The translations under genes were made by a program, and so were the position numbers. A DNA stretch of 35,994 nucleotides from a virus. The stretch is from IMG/VR virus record IMGVR_UViG_3300022200_000161, positions 1 through 35,994 of that record. One strand, 5' to 3'. The notes beneath the pieces are model-generated. The model was not told where the DNA came from. It worked only from the letters and a program-made list of their open reading frames with translations, and ran no database searches. Every line of letters begins with the position of its first letter. The stretch's first letter is position 1. This document shows, piece after piece, positions 16,334 through 24,334 of this stretch.

Positions 16334-18764
16334 TAAGTTGGTCAAGCATATCGTTTCCTGGCTCTTCTAGCTCTCCACGCTTACCTTGACGCTGAGAAAT
16401 CATCTTAGACTGCTGAGCAGCTTGCTTCTCTGTTCTGTCGTCTTTTCTATCTTCTTTTCTCATCTCAAGACCCTGTCTGAAAGCTCGGTCTTCTTGGCGC
16501 TCTTGCATATCAATAGAGCCTTTAATAGATTCTAACTGACCCTTGAGTTGATATTCTAATTGTAGTAGCTGAGCTTTTGCTTGAGCATCTGCCTGAATTT
16601 CAGCCAGCTTAGATTGTGTCTGAGCTTGGATTTCCTGCATCTTCGCCTGAGATGTAGCCTGAGCTGTCTGCTGATTCATTTGAGCTTGCATTTGAGAATT
16701 TTGCTGTGCAATTTCCTGTTGCATTCTCATACGCTTTTTACGTCTGATAATCAACAAACGCTCTGCTTGATCTACGTCTTTTAGTTGACGAATAGCAATT
16801 GCATCTTCTAAATCGATTTCCTTTTGAGCCAATGCAACCTGAATGTTTTGCTCTAGATAAGCTTTTTCAGTCTCATCCATTTCGGTTTGCACTTTAATGC
16901 CGAAGTTATACATAGGCAAGTCTCCGAATGAAGACAGTACTTGCATATTGGTTTTACCAATAGCTTTTGTATAAATCTGATAAAGAACCGAGTTCACTGG
17001 TATGATCTGCAAACATTTGACAATGTCTTCACATATCTTAGAATATAGATACATTGATGCATTTGTAATGTCGTAGATAGCGTTATTACCAGCTGCGATA
17101 GCTTGCTGACGCACACCAACTAATTGCTCTCCCTTAGGAGACGTTCCGTCCATTACTTCGTTAATACCTGTTGTATCACGGATAAGGCGGAGATTATGGT
17201 TGTAGATAGCAATAAGCTCATTGATATTGCGAATGCTATTATCCAAAGACCTAACTGGAGGGTTTTGAAATCCACCCTCCGGGTTTTTAGATCTGTAATA
17301 AAAGACCCCAGTCTGTTCATAGATGTCCTGAATATCTAATGGTTGTAGTTCTCCTCCACGTCCTAGCTGTACGTTTTCTAGACCTTCGATATCTACAATC
17401 AATCCATCAGGCTTAGCCTTTGCGATTGCTTGTTGTAGTTTAAGGTGAGAAAGCTGGAGTTGATCGGCAAAGCCAATAACAGATCCAACCAATGACTTAG
17501 GCATCATTCTACGTAGGTTTGTTGAAACCACAGAATAAGACAAACGTGCCTTTGTTAAGTCGTGTACGTTTCTAGGTATATTATTCTTTAGCCCATATCC
17601 GAACATATAATCTGTACCGATGATAAAGCTACCACCGTAAACAGTTGCGATGTTCATCGCTTTAGGCTTTCTGTCGAATACAGATTCCTTAGGAGGAGAA
17701 TACTCAAATCCTTTGTAGTAGAAGTTAGTGTTCCCAAAACGAGATTCCTTCTCTTCAAACATCATATCGTCTACAGAAAGGAATTCAAAGTCCATAACTT
17801 CTACAATGAATTCATCGTATCCATATGTCGTTCTATCTAGCGTAGCATCGTAGTATTTATAAGAAAGCTTATCAGCACGGTTTTGATATTTACTTTTTAC
17901 CTTCTGAGCGATCTTTTCATATTGCTCTTCTGTAAAGCTATCACGAGCAATACGTTTAAGCTCTGAGATGCTAATCTTCTTGATGTGCCCTGCGTATATA
18001 AGGTCGCTAAATGTAGGGTCTTCGGTGTAGCTATGGAAGAAGTATGCTGGATCGATGTACTCTTCTGTAATTCCATAGTTTGGGTCGTTATTTCTTTTAA
18101 CAACACCCATACCGCAAGTAACTAAATCTGTTACTACTCTACGATATACACGCTGATCAAAATCGTTCCACTCTAGCGTCATATTGGTTCCAACTTGAGC
18201 TGCAATTTCTGCAGCTGTCTTCACATTGGAATCCATAAAGATTTCAGCTTCCTCTGGAGTTTCTGGTATGTCTTGTGTATCCATACCGGTATTGACTCCT
18301 AGACTGTTTAGCTGATTAATTAGTTCTTTGTTCTTTACTTTGAACATTTGCTCTGCCCGCTTCTGGTCTTTTTCAGACTGCGAGAGCGGATCAATGGCAG
18401 TAACATTTGGATACGGTTTTCTAGAGAGAATGTTATTTACAACAATCTTTACGAATTTAGGTACGATAGGTACAGGCGACCAGTCCAAATTAAGCAAAGT
18501 ACCGTCTCCACTATTGGGGTCCAAAGAGTTAAGAATCTGCTTGTAGATAGAAGTGTCTTGCGTACCATTTGCGTAATCACGGTTAGTTTCAAAGTCTTTT
18601 AATCTTCGTCTAAATAAACTGCGTTCATCATCAGAATGACCCCATTGTTTTTCAATGGCTTTGGCATATTTCAGTCCGTAAGGAACAGATGCCTTAATTC
18701 TATTTTGTGCAAATGGATCGGGGAAATTACCATACTTCCCTTTATCGTTGTTTTCGTTGTACAT
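16320..18764 (-). CDS. portal protein
   Basis: An 814-aa protein encoded directly downstream of TerL. It forms the dodecameric vertex ring through which DNA is packaged and ejected. The evidence is length, position and portal-like segments: an N-terminal helical part with WSPVPIVPKFVKIVVNNIL, a central part (YRRVVTDLVTCGMGVVKR...PAYFFHSYTEDP) and a long crown region (TGINEVMDGTSPKGEQLVGVRQQA). Residues about 690-790 are a very long Gln/Ala/Met-rich coiled coil (QQNSQMQAQMNQQTAQATSQ onwards), as in the large portals of crAss-like phages. The gene is preceded by a TATCTTTG element at 18791-18798. Confidence 0.92.
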   Translation of the reverse strand: MYNENNDKGKYGNFPDPFAQNRIKASVPYGLKYAKAIEKQWGHSDDERSLFRRRLKDFETNRDYANGTQDTSIYKQILNSLDPNSGDGTLLNLDWSPVPIVPKFVKIVVNNILSRKPYPNVTAIDPLSQSEKDQKRAEQMFKVKNKELINQLNSLGVNTGMDTQDIPETPEEAEIFMDSNVKTAAEIAAQVGTNMTLEWNDFDQRVYRRVVTDLVTCGMGVVKRNNDPNYGITEEYIDPAYFFHSYTEDPTFSDLIYAGHIKKISISELKRIARDSFTEEQYEKIAQKVKSKYQNRADKLSYKYYDATLDRTTYGYDEFIVEVMDFEFLSVDDMMFEEKESRFGNTNFYYKGFEYSPPKESVFDRKPKAMNIATVYGGSFIIGTDYMFGYGLKNNIPRNVHDLTKARLSYSVVSTNLRRMMPKSLVGSVIGFADQLQLSHLKLQQAIAKAKPDGLIVDIEGLENVQLGRGGELQPLDIQDIYEQTGVFYYRSKNPEGGFQNPPVRSLDNSIRNINELIAIYNHNLRLIRDTTGINEVMDGTSPKGEQLVGVRQQAIAAGNNAIYDITNASMYLYSKICEDIVKCLQIIPVNSVLYQIYTKAIGKTNMQVLSSFGDLPMYNFGIKVQTEMDETEKAYLEQNIQVALAQKEIDLEDAIAIRQLKDVDQAERLLIIRRKKRMRMQQEIAQQNSQMQAQMNQQTAQATSQAKMQEIQAQTQSKLAEIQADAQAKAQLLQLEYQLKGQLESIKGSIDMQERQEDRAFRQGLEMRKEDRKDDRTEKQAAQQSKMISQRQGKRGELEEPGNDMLDQLIGNQ

Positions 18765-18790
18765 ATAGCCTTTCGCAAAATACTTCCTCG

Positions 18791-18798
18791 CAAAGATA
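18791..18798 (-). promoter_or_regulatory. TATCTTTG promoter element (minus strand)
   Basis: A perfect minus-strand TAnnTTTG in the gap between TerL and portal, 26 nt upstream of the portal ATG at 18764. No TTG is seen at the usual distance. It shares its exact octamer with the elements at 739, 1093 and 25726. Confidence 0.5.
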
Positions 18799-18818
18799 CA
18801 AAATTAAAGTACTGCGTT

Positions 18819-20945
18819 TCAGCGTCTTATCTCATTAGTGTATCTACGGAAAAACTTCTTATCATCAAATGAAGATAATTTCTTTTCTTTCTTAACACGT
18901 TGAGCGGCAAGTAGCGCTAAGCCTGCGCTAATGGTAAGGTCAAATTTGGTTCGGTTATCTATTTTATATCCAATCCAGTCCTCTAATGTCCTATCAAAGT
19001 ACATTTTGCCCATCTCTCCTGATTCATTGTTAATGCCTACGTGTTCTTCAACATATGCCTCAATAGCGTGGGCGTGAGCCTGTATGACATCTTGCGAGTT
19101 AGATGGAATACCACGAGTCTTTACATTCTGAGATCCAGGTGTTTTGAGATGCTCCGGTCTCTTCATTACATACTCCTCGTAACCCCTTGATTCAAAGTAT
19201 CTTACGATGCCGTACTTGTTGTTTTCAATTAACAACGGATACCCATAAAATACAGCAGCCATAAGCACATCTTCATAGAAGATTCTAGCTAGTGGTGGGC
19301 GTGAAGCGTATTCAGCAACAAACATATTTGCCGGAGCAGCCATACTAAACTTATTATACATATGGCAAGCACCCTTAGAACCCCTGTTATCTACTGTAGA
19401 ATCTAAGTCATAGCTATCCACCCCACCGACTCCAATATGATCATTAGCTGGATATTTTTTATTTCCCTTAGTAACGTACTTGTTTTGAAGCTCCTCTGGA
19501 GGCAGCCAAGCAATCCGCCACCTACCCTGCGGGTTTGGGCTAAACATAACTTGTTTATCAGCCATACCATCCTTCCACTGAAAGTTTCCTCGTACCACAG
19601 GGTTCGGGTAAAGCTCTCTGTTGAATTCTATTTGCTCGTATATCTTACCAATATTAAATGTAGAACCCTCAATAGAATCACGCATCGCTTCATCAATGGT
19701 GAATGGGAACTGGCGAATAAATTCATTAAGCTCTCTTGCATCGTGCTTTAGAGCTTCTCTTTCGTTTTTGAGATAAGTTTTTGCACCAATATCGACATAG
19801 TCTCCATCAATCGTTCTAATCGGCATATTAGGATCTTCCACAATAGGGTTTCCATACTGGTCAAAGAACCCTTCAAGTGCTTCGTATGCAGGAATAAAAA
19901 GTCTATATAACCCTGTCTTCGTCCTTCCATTGGCATTTCTATCATTAGGATCGGAATCACGCCACAACTCTTTATATTGATTACCGCCTTTGTCCATAGG
20001 GTTTACAGTGCTACCCATCAAGCATTTACCGATAATCTTACGACCTACAATGAGACAAGTACGTTCAATTCGCCAAGCCTCTCTAATGTCTGTTGGCTTT
20101 TCCCATTTACCCGCTTCATCTAGGTACATAAGGTGAAGCTTCTCACCATCGTAAGCGTTGTTTGTAGTGTTCTTCCAGTTAATAATTGTATTGAGTGCTT
20201 CTCCTTTATTTGAAGTCTTATTCTTTTTAGTGATTCGTTTAGATGGCTCACGAAAAGCCAGTTCCATACGAGGGTTGGTAGTCCCGTCTTGAATCGGTTT
20301 AAAGAAGAATGGATACGACTTAAACATAGGAACCACCTTTTTCATAAAGATGTTTTCCTGTGCATCCTTACCTGTCTTAGACTGAATACCTAGTAGTTTA
20401 TCTTTTACTTGTGTAGCCTCGTCTACTAGAATAGCTGCGGACATATTTGTGTATCCAGAACGTCTACACTTAGTATACATCTGACCTATAGATCTTGGGT
20501 CAGCTTCACAGGCTGCAAAATGTATGAACAGCCTTCTTTGAAACTCCAAGTAAGATGCATATCCGATATCCATCTTACTCCACTGGAGCATCATATAGTG
20601 TCTTCCGGTAATATACGTAGGGACACCATTATTATAAAACCAGACACCCTCACGCCTGCGAATAAACTCCTTTTCGATGTACGAAGAAAACCTCTTTTTA
20701 AAGTCGTTTGGCATTTCATACCACTCATCCATAGAACGAATCCTACGCAACTCTTCAGGCACTGGGATTCTTTCCCACATCTGCAGTTCACGAGGTTTGT
20801 CGTGGAATAAGATTTCCTTTTTGCCGGGGGTCTTGGGAAGCTGAATATTAATTTCACCGATCTCAATGACCTCACCATCCGAATTGTTGGGACATATATT
20901 GATAACGTACTCATCATACCCTTCAACTTTCTTGAGACCAGCCAT
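18819..20945 (-). CDS. terL: terminase large subunit
   Basis: A 708-aa DNA-packaging motor with ATPase and nuclease halves. The ATPase part has a degenerate Walker A-like stretch at residues 158-166 (TKCRRSGYT; no GKS/T), a Walker B at 270-278 (LHLMYLDEA, with D276 and E277) and a coupling-type GST at 311-313. In the RNase H-like nuclease part the candidate acidic metal ligands are D510 in GVGGVDSYDLD, E574 in IENNKYG, and D669 in FDLTISAG. The segment GRHYMMLQWSKMD is typical of crAss-like and other Bacteroidota phage terminases. Its usual partner, a small terminase, is not clearly identified; the 98-aa helical gene upstream is the nearest candidate. Confidence 0.95.
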   Translation of the reverse strand: MAGLKKVEGYDEYVINICPNNSDGEVIEIGEINIQLPKTPGKKEILFHDKPRELQMWERIPVPEELRRIRSMDEWYEMPNDFKKRFSSYIEKEFIRRREGVWFYNNGVPTYITGRHYMMLQWSKMDIGYASYLEFQRRLFIHFAACEADPRSIGQMYTKCRRSGYTNMSAAILVDEATQVKDKLLGIQSKTGKDAQENIFMKKVVPMFKSYPFFFKPIQDGTTNPRMELAFREPSKRITKKNKTSNKGEALNTIINWKNTTNNAYDGEKLHLMYLDEAGKWEKPTDIREAWRIERTCLIVGRKIIGKCLMGSTVNPMDKGGNQYKELWRDSDPNDRNANGRTKTGLYRLFIPAYEALEGFFDQYGNPIVEDPNMPIRTIDGDYVDIGAKTYLKNEREALKHDARELNEFIRQFPFTIDEAMRDSIEGSTFNIGKIYEQIEFNRELYPNPVVRGNFQWKDGMADKQVMFSPNPQGRWRIAWLPPEELQNKYVTKGNKKYPANDHIGVGGVDSYDLDSTVDNRGSKGACHMYNKFSMAAPANMFVAEYASRPPLARIFYEDVLMAAVFYGYPLLIENNKYGIVRYFESRGYEEYVMKRPEHLKTPGSQNVKTRGIPSNSQDVIQAHAHAIEAYVEEHVGINNESGEMGKMYFDRTLEDWIGYKIDNRTKFDLTISAGLALLAAQRVKKEKKLSSFDDKKFFRRYTNEIRR

Positions 20946-20973
20946 TGCATTTATTTATATTTTAGTATATTTA
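20945..20973 (+). promoter_or_regulatory. promoter of antisense lipoprotein gene
   Basis: TTG at 20945-20947, 18 nt, then TATATTTA at 20966-20973 (seven of eight positions of TAnnTTTG). It would start transcription about 15-20 nt before the ATG at 20995. The TTG overlaps the start codon of terL on the other strand. Confidence 0.5.
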
Positions 20974-20994
20974 CATTAAATTAACATCAGTCCT

Positions 20995-21138
20995 ATGAAA
21001 AAGCTATTAATTCTTATTGCTTTGTGGGGACTGGCTTCTTGTTCATCGAGCAAGAGTGTGGCATCTCAATCGTGCGTCTTGGAAAACTGTGATATAAGTG
21101 CCATCCACTCCCACGCAATGTACTGGGCAAGTTACTAA
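20995..21138 (+). CDS. small outer-membrane-type lipoprotein
   Basis: A 47-aa gene on the opposite strand to the packaging operon, read directly from the sequence. It starts MKKLLILIALWGLASC, a textbook lipoprotein signal: basic start, hydrophobic core, and lipobox L-A-S-C with the lipidated Cys at residue 16. The mature part is only 32 aa (CSSSKSVASQSCV...SHAMYWASY), with two further Cys. It has its own promoter and sits alone in a 217-nt gap between terL and the next minus-strand gene. Phage 'moron' lipoproteins of this size and setting are often made during infection or lysogeny and block receptors against superinfection (compare T5 Llp). That role is inferred only. Confidence 0.72.
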   Translation: MKKLLILIALWGLASCSSSKSVASQSCVLENCDISAIHSHAMYWASY

Positions 21139-21151
21139 AAATCCCAGTACA
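21119..21151. terminator. hairpin between convergent gene ends
   Basis: A perfect 9-bp inverted repeat, TGTACTGGG (21119-21127) and CCCAGTACA (21143-21151), with a 15-nt loop. It spans the stop codon of the lipoprotein gene and lies 12 nt beyond the stop of the minus-strand 98-aa gene, so it could end or stabilise transcripts from both sides. No T-run follows on either strand, so it is not a classic rho-independent terminator. Confidence 0.4.
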
Positions 21152-21162
21152 AGAAGACCTGA

Positions 21163-21459
21163 CTACTTCGAGAACCGCTCTGCGAATCCTCCGGAGTAGT
21201 CTTGTTCTTCTTCAATTCCTCCTGTTTCTCTAAGTTCTCTGACCATTTGTTCGAGTCGCTGGTACTCGATAAGTAACTCTTTTGCATCTGTAGCTGTTTG
21301 TTTAATACTTTGTAGTTCAGCCTTACGCTGTGATCCGGACAGTTCCGCATCTACAGGTTTCCTGATCTCATCAATCATATTGTTGATTGCAATCTCCATA
21401 GAGCTGAGCAGTCGCTCAGAGGCTTCTACGGTATTAAATTTAGTGTTCTTCTTTGACAT
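21163..21459 (-). CDS. helical protein upstream of terL; small terminase candidate
   Basis: A 98-aa, almost wholly helical, charged protein (ASERLLSSMEIAINNMIDEIRKPVDAELSG, then a long heptad-like helix AELQSIKQTATDAKELLIEYQRLEQMVREL). It is the last minus-strand gene before terL, separated from it by the antisense lipoprotein gene. Small terminases usually lie just upstream of terL and have a coiled-coil oligomerisation core, so this is the best positional candidate. No DNA-binding helix-turn-helix is evident, and the identity is not established. It overlaps the 3' end of the GroES-like gene by 20 nt. Confidence 0.8.
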   Translation of the reverse strand: MSKKNTKFNTVEASERLLSSMEIAINNMIDEIRKPVDAELSGSQRKAELQSIKQTATDAKELLIEYQRLEQMVRELRETGGIEEEQDYSGGFAERFSK

Positions 21460-22024
21460 AAACTAATTCTGTTGTCCTCATACGATAGACCTTAGTACCG
21501 TCTTTAAGTTCCATTTCGTATTCAGAATTTTTTGTGTAACCCACCATATCACCAGGCTTCGCTCCAATCCATTCTGAATCTGAGGGTAGGGTGAGTAATT
21601 CTCCTTCCAGTTCAGGTTCTTTTGCGAGGCTAAGAACAATGCCAGAAGCACTTGTTTCCTCTTCCGGCTTATCTGGGGGTAGAACGAAACACCAATCACC
21701 AAGCATAGTAATATCACCATCTTTGTCTTCAACAGCGATGGAGTGATTTCCATATCCTCCAAGTGGGTCGTAGTTAACGAGGTAAAGACCTTCTCCAATA
21801 TCATAAGCTTGTTCCATTACTACGTGATGATGAAAATACAAAGTGCCGCCCTCACAGTTCCCTAATGGACAGTTTACAGGGCAGCTAATAATCTCTGCAT
21901 AATTAAATCGATGTTCAAACTCATTAAACTTTGTAACAAGCTTTAAAGTTGTCTCATCGGACAACTTTATCTCATCTTTAAACTTCTTTGGAATCCTTAC
22001 TACAAAGTGTCTTAAAGGCTTCAT
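21440..22024 (-). CDS. GroES-like co-chaperonin candidate
   Basis: A 194-aa protein from ATG 22024 (MKPLRHFVVRIPKKF); an in-frame TTG 9 nt upstream is less likely. The pattern at both ends recalls GroES/gp31-type co-chaperonins. An N-terminal strand could be equivalent to 'RPLHDRVVVK', a central GDWCFVLPPDKPEEETSASG segment has the mobile-loop/roof spacing with 'ASGIVL', and the C-terminal GDMVGYTKNSEYEMEL...KVYRMRTTELVYV matches the GroES closing strands (compare 'G.kV...ENDILAIVE'). It is longer than the usual 95-110 aa because of inserts with two Cys pairs (CPVNCPLGNC). Phage co-chaperonins redirect host GroEL to fold the capsid protein, which fits a late operon. Confidence 0.6.
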   Translation of the reverse strand: MKPLRHFVVRIPKKFKDEIKLSDETTLKLVTKFNEFEHRFNYAEIISCPVNCPLGNCEGGTLYFHHHVVMEQAYDIGEGLYLVNYDPLGGYGNHSIAVEDKDGDITMLGDWCFVLPPDKPEEETSASGIVLSLAKEPELEGELLTLPSDSEWIGAKPGDMVGYTKNSEYEMELKDGTKVYRMRTTELVYVKEEH

Positions 22025-22025
22025 A

Positions 22026-22256
22026 TCAATCAAAGTTTAGATCGTACTCAAGGATGCAAGGCATATCATCAATAGCCTTCCACAGCATAGTCCCATCCTC
22101 GTTCTCGATATAAATGAGATACCGTTTTTTACTGTACTTGTGCAGATGCGCCTCATCTTGAACGATTGCGCTTACTTTTCCTGATCCTGCTCGCATACCC
22201 ACATAGTATGCCATAGCATCTTTCGGGTCACGCCCGATAATAATTTTTCTAATCAT
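22026..22256 (-). CDS. small conserved hypothetical protein
   Basis: A 76-aa protein (MIRKIIIGRDPKDAMAYYVGM...) that reads as a compact alpha/beta fold with alternating strands: KRYLIYIENEDGTMLWKAI is a clear beta pair. The stop codon lies 1 nt before the GroES-like ATG (TGATATG). Similar small proteins are common upstream of packaging genes in Bacteroidota phages; function unknown. Confidence 0.8.
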   Translation of the reverse strand: MIRKIIIGRDPKDAMAYYVGMRAGSGKVSAIVQDEAHLHKYSKKRYLIYIENEDGTMLWKAIDDMPCILEYDLNFD

Positions 22257-22284
22257 TTTAATTCAATTGTAAAGAAACTGGGAT

Positions 22285-22611
22285 TTAGTTTACGTCCCCG
22301 TCTCTTTTTGATAAGTTAATCCAATAATCTATACTAGATGTATCTGGCTGGTTTTCAGCTCTATAAGCCTCAACGCAGTAAGATAGCAAATCATCTAGCT
22401 CTTCCTCATCAGCTACTGAAACAGAAGATATTAGGTTCATATTTGCCCTGTCGTTTCCATCTTCATCTTGATATAGTGTAGTCATATCTAGAAATCCAAC
22501 GGCTAAGCAAGATATGAATTCATCTTCGAGACCATACTTTTTGATTATGGCATTAATTCCAAGCATTAAGTCCTGAATCTCAAGTATGGCTTCTTTTTGT
22601 TTTTCAGTCAT
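22285..22611 (-). CDS. acidic helical hypothetical protein
   Basis: A 108-aa acidic, mainly helical protein (EKQKEAILEIQDLMLGINAIIKKYGLEDEFISCLAVGFLD...). No family is recognised. Its start shares one base with the stop of the fibre-like gene upstream (TAATG), so it belongs to the same late operon. Confidence 0.75.
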   Translation of the reverse strand: MTEKQKEAILEIQDLMLGINAIIKKYGLEDEFISCLAVGFLDMTTLYQDEDGNDRANMNLISSVSVADEEELDDLLSYCVEAYRAENQPDTSSIDYWINLSKRDGDVN

Positions 22612-23345
22612 TAGTCAAGTTTAGTTAAAATAAATGTAGATGTAGTTAGCATTGAAGCACCTCCGCCCGAATTTCTAATAGTATAGTAAAGATCAGTATC
22701 TGCATCAACGTGACGAACCAAAGAAAAACCAATAGCTGTATTTCCCGCAGCTGAGTGACCTCTAGTTATAGACTGTATAATAGATGCTGAACCACCACTA
22801 GGTTTTTCAGTGACATCTATAATAATATCAGTATTGCTAGATGTTACCTCTAGCATAAAGTTAACGTCTATTTTAACTAGTCCAGCTTGCTGAACAGTTA
22901 CAGCACCTGTGGTAGTAAGGCTAGTTTCAAAATGATTATCAGCATCGTTTACCTCGTGTGAAGAACCGTTGCTACTGTTACTCACACCTGCTTGTGCTGG
23001 GGTTGCAGCTGAAGCTGTTAAAGTGTAAGAAGCGATTGGTCTAAGCACCCACATAGGATTTGCAAACACAACAGTAGTTTGAGTAAATGCGCTAGCGTCT
23101 AAATCTCGTACTACAACATTGTTGCTGCCATCTAGGAAAAGACCTGTAAGCTCTGTTGCAGATGCTGTAGGAGCTGTAGAGAAGCTCAAAGCGTCAACTT
23201 GCACTTTGTCTGTAGATACAGCTAGTGCTGTAGACGTTCCAGATCCGTCTTCTACTGTTTTTACTGTTGTTGTAGCACCGTTAGAGCTTAATTTAAGCAG
23301 TGCTTGATACGTGTCTTTTACTTTATTCCCAGAAAGAGTAGCCAT
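22611..23345 (-). CDS. virion fibre/decoration protein
   Basis: A 244-aa Ser/Thr/Ala-rich protein. The N-terminal part (LSGNKVKDTYQALLKLSSNG, then TGLFLDGSNNVVVRDLD) is a module common to small fibres and head-decoration proteins of marine and Bacteroidota phages. The C-terminal part (about 115-244) has the alternating-strand look of a C1q/TNF-like jelly roll: AGLVKIDVNFMLEV, then TRGHSAAGNTAIGFSLVR, then DLYYTIRNSGGG. Probably trimeric and on the virion surface; the exact place is unknown. A TAAATTTG promoter lies about 25 nt upstream. Confidence 0.75.
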   Translation of the reverse strand: MATLSGNKVKDTYQALLKLSSNGATTTVKTVEDGSGTSTALAVSTDKVQVDALSFSTAPTASATELTGLFLDGSNNVVVRDLDASAFTQTTVVFANPMWVLRPIASYTLTASAATPAQAGVSNSSNGSSHEVNDADNHFETSLTTTGAVTVQQAGLVKIDVNFMLEVTSSNTDIIIDVTEKPSGGSASIIQSITRGHSAAGNTAIGFSLVRHVDADTDLYYTIRNSGGGASMLTTSTFILTKLD

Positions 23346-23369
23346 TTTCTTAATTTTGTGTATTCAATG

Positions 23370-23377
23370 CAAATTTA
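23370..23377 (-). promoter_or_regulatory. TAAATTTG promoter element (minus strand)
   Basis: A minus-strand TAnnTTTG match in the 38-nt gap between the fibre-like gene (start 23345) and the divergent plus-strand gene (start 23384). It lies within the 15-mer TGCAAATTTACTAAA (23368-23382) that is repeated exactly at the 16307 promoter. No TTG is found at the normal -33 distance. Confidence 0.45.
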
Positions 23378-23383
23378 CTAAAA

Positions 23384-23812
23384 ATGAGAAAGCGGAATCT
23401 ACGTGCCAAGTTCAGAGAATTTAAATACAGGGACGAAAGCACTTTAAACAAGAGCTATCTAAAGTATTATCCGCTTGTGATGAGGGATATGGTGAAGAAT
23501 TACAATGTAACAGAATCGAGGATGCGGTTTTTGTTGTTTGCTTATGACTACCAGTTCTTTACTATTGATCACATATCTGAATCTTTCTTTTACAACAAGC
23601 TAGGGATGGGTGAAAAGATTATATATCCATTAGTGAAGCAGGATCTTATCTATAAATACTTCAATAGACTGACTCCCACTACTCATCAAGCGGCTATGTT
23701 TGAACAGAGTAGATATAATTATAAGGTGCGATACGCACTAACACAGAAAGCCAGACTATTGGTCCAGCGTTTCTATAGAAAATTAGAAGGGGAGGAGCAG
23801 ATTAATGTTTAG
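23384..23812 (+). CDS. winged-helix-like DNA-binding protein candidate
   Basis: A 142-aa basic protein on the plus strand, reversed relative to its neighbours. The core NVTESRMRFLLFAYDYQFFTI...MGEKIIYPLVKQDLIYKYF followed by a basic hairpin and 'RYALTQKARLLVQRFYRKL' has the helix spacing and hairpin-wing pattern of MarR/phage winged-helix regulators. 'YALTQKA..LV..FY' is typical of the final helix of such domains. It could control late transcription or act at packaging, but no target is known. It starts back-to-back with the minus-strand fibre gene, 38 nt apart, and its 3' end overlaps the convergent 52-aa gene by 11 nt. Confidence 0.75.
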   Translation: MRKRNLRAKFREFKYRDESTLNKSYLKYYPLVMRDMVKNYNVTESRMRFLLFAYDYQFFTIDHISESFFYNKLGMGEKIIYPLVKQDLIYKYFNRLTPTTHQAAMFEQSRYNYKVRYALTQKARLLVQRFYRKLEGEEQINV

Positions 23813-23960
23813 CCTTTACTTTAAAGGGCATCTTTAATGCTGCATTCTTGTGGGGGACGAACTTCCCCTCGTGAGGCATAAGGTAATAGCGACCCCCTTC
23901 GGACATCCAGTGGTATCCGTCAGGGGCGTTCACCATTACTTGTTTCTTTTTTGCTTTCAT
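23802..23960 (-). CDS. small basic 52-aa protein
   Basis: A short gene read directly from the sequence. The product starts MKAKKKQVMVNAPDGYHWMS and ends KMPFKVKAKH; pI is high. The aromatic centre (GYHWMSEGGRYYLMPHEGKF) suggests a small folded beta domain. It begins with the same MKAKK as the upstream 124-aa protein, its start overlaps that gene's stop by 1 nt, and its own end overlaps the convergent plus-strand gene. No function recognised. Confidence 0.7.
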   Translation of the reverse strand: MKAKKKQVMVNAPDGYHWMSEGGRYYLMPHEGKFVPHKNAALKMPFKVKAKH

Positions 23961-24334
23961 TATTTTTTACGAAGCATCATAAAGTCAGTACCGGAAATCT
24001 TACCGTCCTTATTTGCATCAAGCTTTACTTGACCGCCTTTAAGGTATTTCTTTAACTTACCACCTTTACCGTAAGAAGGAAGGTCAGTTCCTACATACTT
24101 GTAGCTAGTACCTTTCTTTAGCTTCTCCTGTGTACGTGCCAGCTCCTTCTTGTTATCTTCTTTCTGTGCAGCAGTAAGTGGACGTGGGAACCCATCAACC
24201 ATCTTGTACCCCTGCTTTAATTCTTTAGAAAGTTTTGTAGCTGTATCGTTCTGCTCGTTACGCATTTTGGTGTCCATATCGTCAACCATCTTCTTGGTTA
24301 CCTTACCACCGCCTTTGTATTTCTTTGCTTTCAT
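23960..24334 (-). CDS. basic virion-like protein with EF-hand-type loop
   Basis: A 124-aa Lys/Gly-rich protein (MKAKKYKGGGKVTKKM; YGKGGKLKKYLKGGQVK). The C-terminus has a canonical EF-hand/dockerin-type calcium loop at residues 106-117 (DANKDGKISGTD), with ligands at loop positions 1, 3, 5, 9 and 12; position 12 is Asp instead of the usual Glu. Such Gly/Lys-rich proteins ending in 'LDxNxDGKIxxxDF' are common in Bacteroidota and marine phages and are probably virion-associated; the exact role is not known to me. ATGA overlap with the gene upstream. Confidence 0.75.
   Translation of the reverse strand: MKAKKYKGGGKVTKKMVDDMDTKMRNEQNDTATKLSKELKQGYKMVDGFPRPLTAAQKEDNKKELARTQEKLKKGTSYKYVGTDLPSYGKGGKLKKYLKGGQVKLDANKDGKISGTDFMMLRKK

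Noticed and set aside
21135-21350. Minus-strand 71-codon frame
   Set aside because: It lies in another frame of the 98-aa helical gene, and composition and neighbour overlaps favour the latter.
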